Source: Agrypnia vestita (taxonomy: Eukaryota; Arthropoda; Insecta; Trichoptera; Phryganeidae). Taken from it: a stretch of DNA of 64,000 nt. Under the pieces are notes generated by a model. It saw only the letters and a program-made list of their open reading frames with translations, searched no databases and had not been told where the DNA came from. Location: contig JADDOH010010152.1 of assembly GCA_016648135.1 (NCBI GenBank), forward strand, positions 59,160 to 123,159, read 5' to 3'. The position numbers and the translations under genes are program-made. Shown here in pieces: positions 10,425-21,338 of the stretch (its first letter is position 1; every line of letters begins with the position of its first letter).

Positions 10425-10690
10425 GACCTAAAATTTGGATACATAAGATGGAGATCACCTGACACGTTGAAGCAGGCAATGTCTATGGATCTTCATCGAC
10501 AGTCATCCAGAGGAAGACCAAAGAACTCCTGGATGACACAATGCTCCAAAATACTAAAGAAAAACGGCCTGGATGAAAGCGATACCTAGAACCGAAGAAG
10601 ATATAACCTGAGAACGAGAAGAGCCGACCCCAACAGCCTACCTAGGCAACGAGTTGGGACAGTGCAAGGAAGAAGAAAGAAGACCTCGAC
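10425..10690 (+). pseudogene. LINE C-terminal fragment and 3' tail
   Basis: One frame gives RRKPKNSWMTQCSKILKKNG (about 10,512-10,571), the usual GRPRKTWM-like end of a LINE polyprotein, followed by stops. The element closes with GTTGGGACAGTGCAAGGAAG and a GAA-rich tail. The same closing words occur at 55,022-55,048, so at least two truncated copies are present. Confidence 0.6.
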
Positions 10691-10904
10691 CTGCCAGATT
10701 AAGACAATTTAGAATTTCGTGACAAAAGCTATTAGAAATCAAATTACTTTTTTTGCGTGCGATGGAGTAGTTGTCAACTTTGATAGTTTGCCATTGATAC
10801 TTTGCAGGACTTGGACGTTAAAACATATTACCCAAGTAGGACTCGTTAAATTAGATTTTTATTGAGAAATCTATTTTTTAAATCACACTGTTTACCCAAA
10901 GTAC

Positions 10905-11110
10905 ACTTTTTTTCTAGTTTCGTGATCCGCGTAATAACGTAAAAAAGGCGCGGTCGCAAATAAAATGGCGGCGATAACTGTAATTGCAAAACGGGCCCAT
11001 AATGATTGTCGATTTAGATTAACTTCATCTCGGGACGGAGGAAAATGAGGTCCATTTCATTCGTGGCAAGTGTTCCGCGACGCCTGGGAAATTGGTCATG
11101 TTACTAAATA
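10905..11110. other. GC-enriched island with YY1-like and homeodomain-like words
   Basis: The block contains AAAATGGCGGC and CCATAATGATTG and is not repeated in the window. No ORF stands out. It is a candidate conserved non-coding element. Confidence 0.25.
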
Positions 11111-12035
11111 TATATCCAAGAGCCAGGAATTCATTTTTCACTTTCGATACATTCAGATATTTTTAAATTAATCTTACGTTGATGAATAAATTACTTCAGT
11201 AAAACGCCGTGCGATGAAATCTGAAATTGTTTACTGATGAGCATCTTCTGCATGGTTTTGATATTATTTATCATGCGATTTGCGCAAAAGCATAATCTGG
11301 TGGGAATCCTCATCGTTTTCTACTGCCCACTTCAAAAAGGCGTGAGAACTTAAAATAGAATTTTTATTTTCAAGTCCCCAGACATCGGTAAAATTTCTTT
11401 TTGTCATTTTTTCATTTTCAAGTTCTTAAAGGTGCATTTATTAAGAAAGCTCTCACTAAATGTTTTAAAAAAAATTATAAAATTGACGGAGATACAGTGG
11501 GTTACGTGAAACCGTTCGTAATAGTTCGTATGTTTATTTATTCTTCAGCAAAACTTTGAATGTGTTTTTCTAGAAACTACATTTTTCAACCTGGTTGACT
11601 ACATATTAAAAAAAAAACTATACAACCGATTTGCATGCGCTAAATCAAACTATTCGAAAATCCACTCTTTATGGCACCATATAGGTATTTTTTTATAATG
11701 ATGAAAATTTTCCATAAAAATTGGAAATAAAATACGCTGGTCCGCCATTTTGTTTTTTTTAGATATCAAAATTCCCCTACGTGATGCTGTAAATCTATGT
11801 GTAGTATAAATATATTTTTATTTGATGATGATGATGAGCCGTATGACTTAATCGCTGTCAACCGTCGAGCAGATTCGAGTACAAAAATTTATATACTATA
11901 TTTATTTATTCTATATGTTTATATTGATAAAAAATTCCATGTATCGTTTGCCTGAAAATAATTACTAAAAATACACTCTCGTACCGCGCACGAACCGTGA
12001 TGTGGGGCCTTAACTGCTTTAGATATTTGTTTTTC
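11111..12035. other. unassigned AT-rich DNA
   Basis: Only a short GATGATGATGATGA tract (about 11,824-11,837), possibly a retrotransposon tail, was noticed. Confidence 0.4.
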
Positions 12036-12039
12036 TTCT

Positions 12040-12358
12040 TCTTTAATGTTTTCATTTTCTTTCTGTGCATTTTCAACAGTCATTCTTTTCAATAGTCAAT
12101 ATCTCAGAACATTACTTCGTATCATTTCCGGTAACCCATGCCTAAGCTTGTGGGTTGTTCTAAGATTTTGTTTTTTATGACATATAACGTGGATGCTACA
12201 CGAAATAATGTGCCTCTCACGCACGGTTTACACATACTAATTAATTTGTCTTTCTTAACTGGAAATCGGTCTATCTACAATCTAACCATTCGAATTTCTG
12301 CTGTTTCAAGTTGCCTAGAGTAGGAGTTTTACATAGTCCAGCATTCAGAGCCATACGT
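12040..12358 (-). pseudogene. LINE reverse transcriptase thumb relic
   Basis: On the minus strand the reading YGSECWTM, stop, NSYSRQLETAEIRMVR matches the well-known LINE motif in which Y-G-S-E-W is followed by an ETAEMRMLRW-like segment. Downstream frames are broken. The upstream edge coincides with the start of the inverted-repeat block at 12,360, so the LINE is truncated there. Confidence 0.62.
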
Positions 12359-12359
12359 T

Positions 12360-12846
12360 CAGCCGTATTCTGAAAAAGGAATATTGGTATTTCTGTATCT
12401 TGACAGTTATTGGATAACATTGTAATGTCGCTTATTTTGACGTTTTATGTTTGACAGGTTTGAAATTAATAAATCAATCAGAAAGCTCTAAAACGTTGAG
12501 TTATTCACAATTATGAATAATGAGCTTTCTAATTGATTGATTTCATTAATTTCAAACTTGTCAAATTTATTACTTCAAAATTGGCGATATTATAAATTTA
12601 TACAATAACTTCTGATTTGTGTCTTCTGGGGTATATTATGGGTATTATGCCGGTCCATCATCAGTGCTGATGTGACATCAGCGCTGATGATGGACCCTGC
12701 AATGGGATCCGAAACGTCGACCAGAATAATACCCCAGAAGAGACAAGCCATAAGATTCTGAGTGGCCGTGAAAACCTAGGAACATTCTTATACAATAACT
12801 GTCACGATATGGAAATAGTAATATTGCTTATTTCAGACTACGGCTG
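12360..12846. mobile_element. nested inverted-repeat element
   Basis: The outer arms (12,360-12,422 and 12,781-12,846) are diverged inverted copies: CAGCCGTATTCTGAAA is answered by TTTCAGACTACGGCTG, and TTGACAGTTATTGG by CAATAACTGTCACG. Inside lie a second palindrome (12,455-12,567; AATCAATCAGAAAGCT / AGCTTTCTAATTGATT) and a Penelope-like terminal segment (12,620-12,780). No coding region is present. A MITE carrying later insertions is the simplest reading. Confidence 0.65.
12640..12780 (+). ncRNA. Penelope-like end with hammerhead-like motif
   Basis: GGTCCATCATCAG (12,652-12,664) is the inverse of CTGATGATGGACC (12,684-12,696). The plus-strand core CTGATGA is followed by T, helix II GGACCC with GGGATCC (one bulge), GAAA (12,711-12,714), ACGT and C12718. 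The closing segment GTGGCCGTGAAAACCTAGG corresponds to ACGGCCGTGAAAACCTAAGG at 44,155. Helix I is poor in this copy. Confidence 0.5.
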
Positions 12847-12849
12847 ATT

Positions 12850-13960
12850 ATCGCGGGACTAAGAATATTCCGGTGTATATTTCCTTCAAGTTTTGATAAG
12901 TATTTTCAGATCACACACTGAATATCATAACAATAAAAAAAAAATGTTTTGCAATGCATTTCATATTCTCCATAATTTTGTCGCCATGGATCGTTTCTGT
13001 AAATTTTTAAAGCTGCCTTTGAAGACACCAAAGGTATCGAAATAAAAAATGACTGCATGGATGAATTTGCTTAAATCTATGGATTGAAAGTTTTTTCTTT
13101 GAACACAATTTGTAAAGAACGTTTCAGATGAGATGAGATAAAACTTTCACGATCAATTAATTATTTGGAGAAATTTTACTCATAAGAAAATTTAGGCGCT
13201 CTTAGCGCGAACACGCGATGATTTTACAAAATCAAAAAAAAACCTGCACAAATATTATAAAAACATTTTTCGAAAATTTTCATTTAAAATAAACTTTATC
13301 TGAAAAGCATCCGACGTTGGAACGTCATTTTAATCAATAAGAAAGATTTATACTGATTAAGTAAGATATCATCTTGTAATGTTTTTGTAAATTTATTATG
13401 ACCATTAACATTTCTGTTTCTCTCACTTTTATGTATATAAACTTACGTTACTTTGTTATTTTGCATGTTACCAAAAAAAAAACTTATTGAAAAGCCGGTT
13501 TTGCGGAACGGTGGGTCTTTATTTGTAAAAGAAAAATATGATGTAAATGATCAATTATTAAAAACAAAGTAATGTGTTTTTCTGCATCATCCAATCAAAA
13601 ATAGAAATTTTTGATTTGTCATAGTCTAAGACTAGGTGTGAGAAATGAAAAAAATAAAGAACCTTTATTTAATTCATTGAGATGGTAACTAAATAATTCA
13701 CTCTAAATGTAACGAGAGATAAACACAGCTCCTGTTGGTAGGTACAGATGCTGTTCCAGTACGGTGATCAAGGATCAAATGAAATGCACCTGTTGGATTG
13801 TTAATTACAAACAATTTAACCAATAGAAGTAAGAAAATCGTTAGTAGTTGAAGAATTGTACGTTTTTCCGAATTTAACATTAATAAAATCTGTGTTATTT
13901 TTTTATTGTTATTATTTTTAAGCTTATGCTATTGATATGTTCTTCTTTTCCACTTATTTT
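12850..13960. other. unassigned AT-rich DNA
   Basis: No gene, RNA or repeat family was identified. Confidence 0.4.
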
Positions 13961-13965
13961 ATTTA

Positions 13966-14123
13966 CGCTTCTACAGGCCAAGAGGCCTAATCACAGAAGC
14001 GAAATATATCACAAAACACCCAGGATTAAATCACACAGATTACTTGTGACCTCACTGGAAATTGAACCCGGAACCCTCGGTGTGAGAAGCCAGAGTCATG
14101 CCCACTGGGCTACGAGAGCTACC
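13966..14123 (-). repeat. SINE-2 copy (tRNA-derived)
   Basis: On the minus strand, TAGCCCAGTGGGC (14,100-14,112) fits the tRNA A box well, and GGTTCAATTTC (14,058-14,068) is close to the B box. The 3' part includes CTGGGTGTTTTGTGATAT and GCTTCTGTGATTAGGCCTCT. Related copies are at 16,810-16,977 and 47,549-47,715. Confidence 0.8.
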
Positions 14124-14755
14124 TATATGTAATGTTCTTTCTCATGTGTATGTAGAGAACCTTGAACCTCTGGATTCCAATGAAACTGGTTGTCGGCATC
14201 CAATAATTATATTGTATACAAGTAATAATAGTTTGGTTATAGTACATTAAGAGTAATGTTCACGTCGGGGTGGCTACGCAAAGAGAGAGCCCGCAAGATG
14301 GGGACATATAATATTTGCTCTCTTTTTCTTCAATGCCGTCTATCACTCTCATTCATCAGACAGACGTCACTCAGATACGTAACATATATTTTTTGTTGTA
14401 TTGTGGTATTGCTATGTACTTATTTTCTACTATATATTGCCACTGTAGTTTGTTTGTATTTCTTGAAAATTCACTATCTAACAATTTGTAAATGCATTGT
14501 TTGAAGTGTTTTTTTTTTAATTTCTCATTATTTAATGAAAATTTTATATAATACAAATAGGCTACTAATTTTTGATACGCCCGTATCATTTACATGCATT
14601 GTTCAAACTTAAAAAAATACATTGTAAAATTGACATGTCTTACTTTGATCTATTTTTCGTAAAGCCTTCAAGGGCGTTAATTAATAAAAGTAAAGAAAAG
14701 AAGATGAGTGTCACATTTCATACTAATTAAATGATTTTTCGATTTCAATTTATTT
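14124..14755. other. unassigned AT-rich DNA
   Basis: Nothing recognised. Confidence 0.4.
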
Positions 14756-14813
14756 ATTTAATAATATAATTTATATTACAAACTAAGTGTTCAAGCCATA
14801 CATAATATGAAAG

Positions 14814-14935
14814 TATATATATATATATATATAATATAGATATATATAATATATATCTATATCTATATATATAATATATGTATATAGATATATATTATTA
14901 TATAATATATATATATATATATATATCAAAATAAC
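14814..14935. repeat. TA-rich microsatellite
   Basis: A long run of TA dinucleotides is interrupted by ATCTATATCTATA and AATATA words. A comparable tract lies at 19,070-19,195. Confidence 0.9.
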
Positions 14936-14942
14936 ATATTTA

Positions 14943-15395
14943 ATTAATTAAAAATAACATAAAATCTGGTCAAAAGTGTAGGAGAATCCTGATTCGAAAA
15001 ACTCCTTCAGACACATGGAGTATATCAATACCCAAAACGGTTTTGTTCATCAAAGCGGTAACTCTTCCATCATCCACCCAACCTTTAGCAGGTTGGTGCT
15101 GTATATTGAAATGTGAAACAATCTATGCTGACGATGTCTAAGGTCACACATACCGTGTGATATCAGGAACATAATCAATGCTTCGCATAATTTCAGGATT
15201 ATCGATCGTACTCGATCATAGATCGCGCATAAAATGATAAAAATGTATAATTAAACTAACTCTGAACTATTGTAGCCAAGCATACCCTGAGAACTCGAAT
15301 GAATAGAGCCAAGGATAATACCCGTATTCTCTTATGTAGAGATATCTCATAAACTTCTTTTGAACTTTCTCCACCGTAAGAGAGTACTTACATAA
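14943..15395 (-). pseudogene. second copy of the jockey-like RT C-terminus
   Basis: The minus strand closely matches 4,770-5,200: TATTGATATACTCCATGTGT and GAATCAGGATTCTCCTACAC parallel the stop-proximal end of the other copy, and VEKVQKKFMRYLYIREYG parallels its VEKVQKKFLRYLYMREYG. Internal deletions and frameshifts are present. The 3' end meets the TA microsatellite at 14,935. Confidence 0.85.
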
Positions 15396-15399
15396 AGTC

Positions 15400-15720
15400 C
15401 TTTGTCTTAAACATAATAACATTCATTCTAATTTTATTCTTATTGTTTAACACTTCTAATTTTGTTCTTATTTGTTTAACTCTTCTAATTTTGTCTTATT
15501 TTTTTCGATCCTCACTCTATCGATCAGAGATTTCAAACAAATGAGCCCTAGCCACCGCATTTCAACCCTATTCAGTTTTTTTTCATTCCTTTTTTGCCAA
15601 TTTTCAGCTTCACTTCCATACATTGGAGTTGTCACCAAAACTCCATTGTGCAGCGCTAATTTCGCTTCGTGTGAATGATTTGATATGATTCTTATTGGTC
15701 ATAATAGCGTTCGGAGTAGC
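15400..15720 (-). pseudogene. second copy of the FGHVER-type LINE (fragment)
   Basis: Plus-strand words TCACTCTATCGATCAGAGAT, CCACCGCATTTCAACCCTAT, CAGCTTCACTTCCATACAT and GATTCTTATTGGTCATAAT match 7,438-7,592 in the same order, so this is the same thumb-domain segment on the minus strand. It is too short and damaged to code. Confidence 0.7.
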
Positions 15721-16079
15721 ACTATAAATATTTCAAGTTAACGCTATAAATATTTAAAATAAATGAAGTTTATATTATTTGTCATGGTACAAATTTAATA
15801 TACATCAGGATATAAAATAAAGGTTGATGTATTTTAAAGTAGTTATCTGTCAATCATTGTACTTTTGCAATTGATAACTATTTTTGGAAATATATTTTTA
15901 TGGATTAGAATAATTTTATCGAAGGTGTACCAATTTTAAAGTCTCCTCTTTTAAAATTACCTGGCGGTTTTTTTCTGAACCCTTCAATTGTAAAAAATAT
16001 ATAAAAAAGCAGAGATATTTATGTGTAAGATTAGGGAGAAAGAAAGGTTTCTGTACCTTTTCTTATAAAGATGAGTCGT

Positions 16080-16560
16080 TATGACAAAGGCCTTGTAATT
16101 TTGCAGTGAAATTTGTATTCCGAGGGTGTTGTCTCTTTGAGGGCCTTAGCTACCCCGAAGTAATACCAAGTCTTCGGTTACAGTTATCCCAAACAATAAT
16201 AAACTGATCAAATTTCCTGCGAATCGTCTCTTCTGCGGAATAGGAAAGCGTTCGGTGGTCGGCCGCCTTTAGTTTATGTAATTTCCAAGAAATGTCTCGA
16301 CGGAGGCTGTGGGTCAAGGGGTGGCAGGTCACGGTGACGTCACGGGGGCGAGGGGGCGAAGGGATACGGATTCAAATCGAACGGACTCGTAATTGATTGG
16401 CTGGACCAGTGCGAATCTGAGAGTCTGTCGGCTGTCTATTTAGAGGAATTCTCGCAATGGCGAGCGGTAGTTTCAAAACAGAAAAAGGAAACTGATATTT
16501 ATTGTCTCCAATTATTGATGAAAATGAAAAAAAATTACGTCGATGCATTATCCGTCGTTT
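16080..16560. other. GC-enriched island with a CRE palindrome
   Basis: The region is much richer in GC than its surroundings. It contains the palindrome TGACGTCA (about 16,333-16,340) inside GGTCACGGTGACGTCACGG, and TAATTGATTGG nearby. It is single copy in the window and has only weak ORFs. Candidate promoter, enhancer or exon-flanking region. Confidence 0.35.
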
Positions 16561-16809
16561 TCTTCGCAATAATTTTTTTTAATTTGACGTTAGGTTAACA
16601 TTTTTTAAGTACACAAGCTAACACGAAATACTTCATTATATAATTTTTTCTCAAAAATTTTATAATATAATTATATTTTGTATGGTTCAATAAGTGCCAA
16701 TAAGAATAAAACAAAATAATTTATCACCCCTTTCTAGAAAAATACTAAATTTCTACCCAAATTTCAGGCTCCCGGGGAAATTTTTTAAGCAAATATTGTT
16801 TAATTTTTT

Positions 16810-16977
16810 CCGCTTCAACAGATCTAAGAGGCCCAAATACAGATGCGAAAGACATCACAAAACACCCAGGCTTGAGAAAGTAATCACAAAAATTATTTGT
16901 GACCTTACCGGGAATCGAACTCGGAACTCTCGTTATGAGAAGCCAGTGTCGTGCTCATTGGGCTGCAAGGGCCGCTT
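16810..16977 (-). repeat. SINE-2 copy
   Basis: AAGAGGCCCAAATACAGATG, CACAAAACACCCAGGCTTGA and CCGGGAATCGAACTCGGAAC follow the same order as at 13,966. The minus-strand B box GAGTTCGATTCC is well preserved; the A box (CAGCCCAATGAGC) is altered. Confidence 0.8.
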
Positions 16978-16979
16978 AA

Positions 16980-18595
16980 TCTTTGAAGATGTAATAGAGA
17001 AATAATAGTATATTATATTTGTTATTAATTGACCAATTTTTAATAAACTAGTACATTATAATAAGCATCTATATGGTGATGGACGAATAGTTATCACTAT
17101 ACTTGGGTCAAAGTTTATCAAAATAATTTATTTTTTTCTTAATCTTTTCGTGAAAGCGCATGGTCTAAACCTTCGAAAGATATCCACTAAATAATCAGCT
17201 GTTTGTTGCGTAAACGACCAGTTGTAATTGAAAATCTTTAATACTTACTGAGTTAGTTCTTCTTCTGTAATTTTGCCGAGCCCTGTGAAGATTTTGTTGC
17301 AGAATCGAATTCTAGTAGACTGTTTACAGTTGTCGCTGGCGAAAGTCACATTTACGCGAACAATAAACAGCGGTTTCGTCGAACTTTAGGAACTGCTCAA
17401 TATGTTCATTCCCAAAAGACAAAAAAAACAACTGAACTAATATTTCGTTCTTTTAACTGTTAACTGTTTTAATTTCCCGTCTGATAAGTTTCGATTCGTC
17501 CTATTAAATTTTTCCATCCACCCCATTAAGTATTTCTATTCACCCCGTCGAAAGGTGAATAGAAAATTGGCAAAATTTTAAGAATATCTCAAAAATAGTA
17601 ACATATATTTATTTTAACGAATGAAAATGAGTTTATTACATTAAAAAATAATATTGTCCCTAAATTTTTTCTGTCTTTTTTAAAATATTTTTTTTTTAAT
17701 TTAAAAAATATTTTTAATGAACAATTCTATGTCGCATTCTTGTTCATAGTTATTCTTCTTATGTCTGTCTTTTTCATTCTCTGCCGAGTATTTTAGAAAT
17801 TTTAGAGTACACAAAACATATTTTTATATCCTCCCTGTTAAATGTTGAAAATGTCTGTAACAACAATTTAACTTCCACCCTTCAGTTAAATTAAAATATC
17901 GCAGAACTAAACCCGGTTTCGTATTTCAATATCAACACTGAAATGGAGTTCTACAAAATAAACAAAACCAACTTAATCTACAAAGTGAAATTGCTTGGAA
18001 TTGCAAAATATTTAATTGATGCCATATACAAATTTGTTTACGCGCAAATTTCAATGTGCTGTTTCTGGTAAGTTGGTATGATTATAGTTATTTCTCTTCT
18101 TCAAATAAATGCCAAAACAAACGAGTATGTTAACCCTCCCCTAGCCATGCGTAAAATTGGTATACTGAGCCAATTAAAATTTGAATATTTCCGTAAATAC
18201 ATGCATTACAAAAAAATAATAGGTTTTTAGAACACCACCTTTTAGAAAAATTTTGTTTTGCTATATATTATTTATTTATTCATTTCTATATTAAAATTTT
18301 ACAAATTTTTGTTGGACTATGCCTGACTCACTAGAGAAATCTGTGTCGAGACAGGCAAATTGTCTTATAGATTATAAGAATAATTTGAGTCACTTATTCA
18401 ATTGAATTTGAAGGATCGTGGTAGGTAAATTTTTAATTTCATTATTAAACTATCTTAGTGAATTTCATTACTTTTTTGCGTTTTTCTCGAAAATCTCTAT
18501 TTCAGAACGCCGAAGAAAATAGTTCAAGAACTAGAAAGCAAATTTATTAAAACTTTACTTACATCTTACTAACAACATTATCTACGATGTAGTAG
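16980..18595. other. unassigned intergenic DNA
   Basis: No feature recognised. The stretch at 17,490-17,560 repeats CACCCC-type words, but too loosely to call. Confidence 0.4.
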
Positions 18596-18599
18596 TAGA

Positions 18600-18975
18600 A
18601 TGCAGTGGAAATGAGATTTGTTAGACGTATGTGCAGCAAATCCATTTATGACTTAGTAAAGGATGAACAAATGAATGTATAGTTGATTTTAGCATAGTTA
18701 ATGAAATTAAAAAATGGTTGCTCGGGTTGTTTGGACATCTAGAGCGAATAAATGAGAAAATAATGGTAAAGAAAATTATATTACGTAAGTGTTGATGGTG
18801 CCATAAAGAGAGGGCGATCTTGGAAGACTTGGCATTACCAGGTTAATCAGATATATGAAGATTAAGAGCTCTAACAATCGTCGGAGCTCGCATTCGAAAA
18901 TGACGCGGAATGTAAATTAGGTGAGAGTTGTGTGTCAGGACCGAAGACTGTGGCACTCTATCCTTTTTACCTGCC
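18600..18975 (+). pseudogene. third copy of the FGHVER-type LINE
   Basis: The frame AVEMRFVRRMCSKS IYDLVKDEQ opens the segment, and GLFGHLERINEKIM follows in a shifted frame. Several stops lie between. The end (TGTCAGGACCGAAGACTGTG and TGAAGAAACGGCGTCATGG) corresponds to the C-terminal D-R-W region and 3' end of this LINE family. Confidence 0.65.
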
Positions 18976-19069
18976 CCGTGAAGAAACGGCGTCATGGTAA
19001 GTAAGTTTTTGTAAGCTTGTACAGAAAGAAGATGCGGATATTTCTTTGTTTTAATATATAATAGATATA

Positions 19070-19074
19070 TATAA

Positions 19075-19119
<45 letters not shown>

Positions 19120-19195
19120 ATATATTATATATATATATATATAATATTACACTATTAATATATATATAGAATATATATATATATTATATAATAGC
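19070..19195. repeat. TA-rich microsatellite
   Basis: Mostly TA dinucleotides with AATATA interruptions, similar to 14,814-14,935. Confidence 0.9.
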
Positions 19196-19599
19196 CTATA
19201 CATATTGTTTAATCAATAAAATAATCTATGGTTTTCTCCTCCTCATACTTGCACCTAGGAGACAGTGAAGCGGTTTTGTGGGGACGCCTCTTCGTGCCGC
19301 TTGCACTCATACGAGTTTAAGGTGGAAGATGAGCACTTCAGGATAAAAAAGCCGAATTGGGTGGCAAAAGTGTAGGGCCAGCTTGGCCAGTATGGGAGCT
19401 ATTGCACTAACTAACTAACTAACTAAAATTGTTTTAATATATATTCATATATTGTATGCTGCAATTTGCATAAATAAAATTACAAAAATATTTTATATTT
19501 CACGAAGAGCTTAGTCTAGACTCCATTACTACTTCCAGATATTTCATTTCAGTCACTTATTTTACACGTACGGTAACACGAGTGGTCATATTTTCTGTC

Positions 19600-19930
19600 A
19601 CGGCATGCGCAGGGTTAAATAAGCTTGGAAGAGCTGAAAAGAATGTAGTGGATTCCGCATAAAGCCGGGATTACTCGCGCCGTATCTAAATTAGAATTAT
19701 GATCCCGCACTTAGCCGCCTTTAGGATTAATTAGTTGTTCCTGCAATAACAGGGAGTCCCTTTATTCCTGTTTATTTCCCGATTCTCTTTGTCTCCCGCG
19801 AGTGGAAAGTGTAAACGAATGGAGAGAGAAGTGAACAGCCGCGCTCTCTAATGAATAAATGTGGAGCTTTATATGGAGATGAGTCAATTCAATTACATTT
19901 CCAGACGAAATTTAATTAGAATTTTGTTTG
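19600..19930. other. GC-enriched island with TAATTA-type sites
   Basis: Contains GGATTAATTAGTTG, CAATTCAATTACATTTCC and TTTAATTAGAATT among GC-richer stretches. Not repeated in the window and without a good ORF. It is a plausible homeodomain-bound regulatory element; conservation data would be decisive. Confidence 0.3.
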
Positions 19931-20160
19931 TGCAACTATTATTTATTTAGATAAGCAATATATATGGGGAGGGCTCTCTGTACGCGGTTCAAGATTCATA
20001 TGTTCCACCGCGTATGCAAATATTCACTGGCTTCGAGGATATTTATGTTACATTTGTTATTTCGAAGACAAAGATATACACTTTCTGCAAAATTATATCT
20101 TTCGTTTCATGCTCATAACCAGGGTTGCCTGAGATCAAATTAACTGGGAAGGATAGGAGG

Positions 20161-20177
20161 TGGGGGGGGGGGGGGGA
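20161..20177. repeat. poly-G tract
   Basis: An uninterrupted run of about 14 G residues just left of the outer inverted repeat at 20,229, followed by an A-rich run at 20,218. Confidence 0.9.
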
Positions 20178-20306
20178 ATGAATGATGATAAGAAAATTAA
20201 GGTTGATATATAATTAAAAAAAAAAAAAATTATTATTTGTTTTAACCTACTTATATATTTATTAATTACACCTACATGTTTCGGAAATTCATTTTCTAAT
20301 TAATGA

Positions 20307-20468
20307 TTTGCAAATTTGCGAATTCACGGTTTCGATAAAGATTTAGGACTTTCTATTTTACACATTAATAATTTTGATCTGAATTTGAATAATTTAGAAT
20401 CATTAGAAATTAATATAGCATGTGAAAGTAAACAAAATATTATTGATAATCAATTAAATTTAAAATAA
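20307..20468 (+). pseudogene. C-terminal coding remnant within the foldback element
   Basis: An open frame of 53 codons with no start ends at TAA (20,466-20,468). It reads RIHGFDKDLGLSILHINN and later ESLEINIACESKQNIIDN. It stops exactly at the border of the inner inverted repeat. The protein family is not recognisable with confidence. A Penelope-like polyprotein end is suggested only by its position beside the repeats. Confidence 0.35.
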
Positions 20469-20501
20469 AACACAAATCACTTTGTTTTCACCACTATATT
20501 A

Positions 20502-20553
20502 GATTAAAAAATCTACATGTTTCGAGAACAATGTTCTCTTCATCAGGATTATT
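20502..20553 (-). ncRNA. hammerhead-like ribozyme motif (left inner arm)
   Basis: The inverse twin of the motif at 21,056-21,102: core CTGATGA (20,540-20,546 on the minus strand), GAGAAC-ATT-GTTCTC hairpin, GAAA, ACATGT, A, and GATT paired with AATC. Confidence 0.65.
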
Positions 20554-20652
20554 GTGTACTAATCTTAAAAGTTGAAACAAGCAAATATGTTACGGTGAAA
20601 GAGCGGTTGAGGGGGTTGGTGAGGGGAGGAGGGGGGTTCGAGGTGTTGATTA

Positions 20653-20800
20653 TTATGGGTCATTTGGAATGTTAAGTGGAAAAATATTCAAAATAGGATT
20701 ATGCAAAAATTTCGTCTGTGTATTTATTATATTAGACTTAATATTAACATTTTTCCTAATTTCTAGTATTTCTAAATTATTTATTTGAGGTATCTTATAG
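20653..20800 (-). pseudogene. coding remnant repeated in both palindrome arms
   Basis: The minus strand is open for about 60 codons and reads YKIPQINNLEILEIRKNVN and later KFLHNPILNIFPLNIPNDP. The right arm (about 20,833-20,960) encodes a similar piece in the other direction but lacks an internal segment. The pattern, a basic helix followed by NPILN, is reminiscent of a retroelement polyprotein C-terminus, but no family can be assigned. Confidence 0.3.
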
Positions 20801-21055
20801 TTGAAAACTATAACTATAAGATACCGTTCAACTATAAGATACCTCAAATAAATAATTTAGAAATACTCGAAATTAGGAAAAATGTTAAACACAGATGAAA
20901 TTTTTGCATAATCCTATTTTGAATATTTTTCCACTTAACATTCCAAATGACCCATAATAATCAACACCTCGAACACCCCCCTCCCCTCACCAACCCCCTC
21001 AACCGCTCCTTCACCGTAACATATTTGCTTGTTTCAACTTTTAAGATTAGTACAC

Positions 21056-21102
21056 AATAATCCTGATGAAGAGAACATTGTTCTCGAAACATGTAGATTT
21101 TT
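21056..21102 (+). ncRNA. best hammerhead-like ribozyme motif
   Basis: Helix I: AATAATC (21,056-21,062) pairs with GATTTTT (21,096-21,102) with one T-T mismatch. Core CTGATGA at 21,063-21,069, one extra A, helix II GAGAAC (21,071-21,076) with GTTCTC (21,080-21,085) around ATT, GAAA at 21,086-21,089, self-complementary helix III ACATGT (21,089-21,094), and predicted cleavage nucleotide A21095. All conserved core bases of a type-I hammerhead are present in order. The extra base before helix II and the short or dimeric helix III are the reservations. Confidence 0.68.
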
Positions 21103-21153
21103 TAATCTAATATAGTGGTGAAAACAAAGTGATTTGTGTTTTATTTTAATAAT

Positions 21154-21291
21154 AATGTCACCACAAAGTTCAAGCCTTCATACAGAAGAAGAAAAAATAT
21201 TCTTCGAACAATTAAATTTATCTGCTAGTCCAATTCTAAAATACAAAAAAAAAATACAAAAGACGTCATTCATTTTGATATTTTGATATTT
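21154..21291 (+). CDS. short ORF at the start of a Penelope-like body (remnant)
   Basis: An ATG directly after the right palindrome arm opens 45 codons (MSPQSSSLHTEEEKIFFEQL, then NLSASPILKY and a lysine-rich end). It resembles the N-terminal beginning of a retroelement ORF placed behind its terminal repeat. It ends in a stop before the outer repeat. No domain is visible. Confidence 0.3.
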
Positions 21292-21296
21292 ATAAA

Positions 21297-21338
21297 ATAC
21301 CCTGAGGATGGAATGATTTTCCGAAACATGTCGATGTA
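21297..21338 (+). ncRNA. hammerhead-like motif of the outer repeat
   Basis: Core CTGAGGA (21,302-21,308), extra T, helix II GGAA with TTCC (21,310-21,313 and 21,319-21,322), GAAA (21,323-21,326), ACATGT (21,326-21,331) and C21332. The following GATGT can pair partly with the bases before the core. The partner copy on the left (near 20,280, minus strand) keeps GAAACATGTA but has lost the core. Confidence 0.55.
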
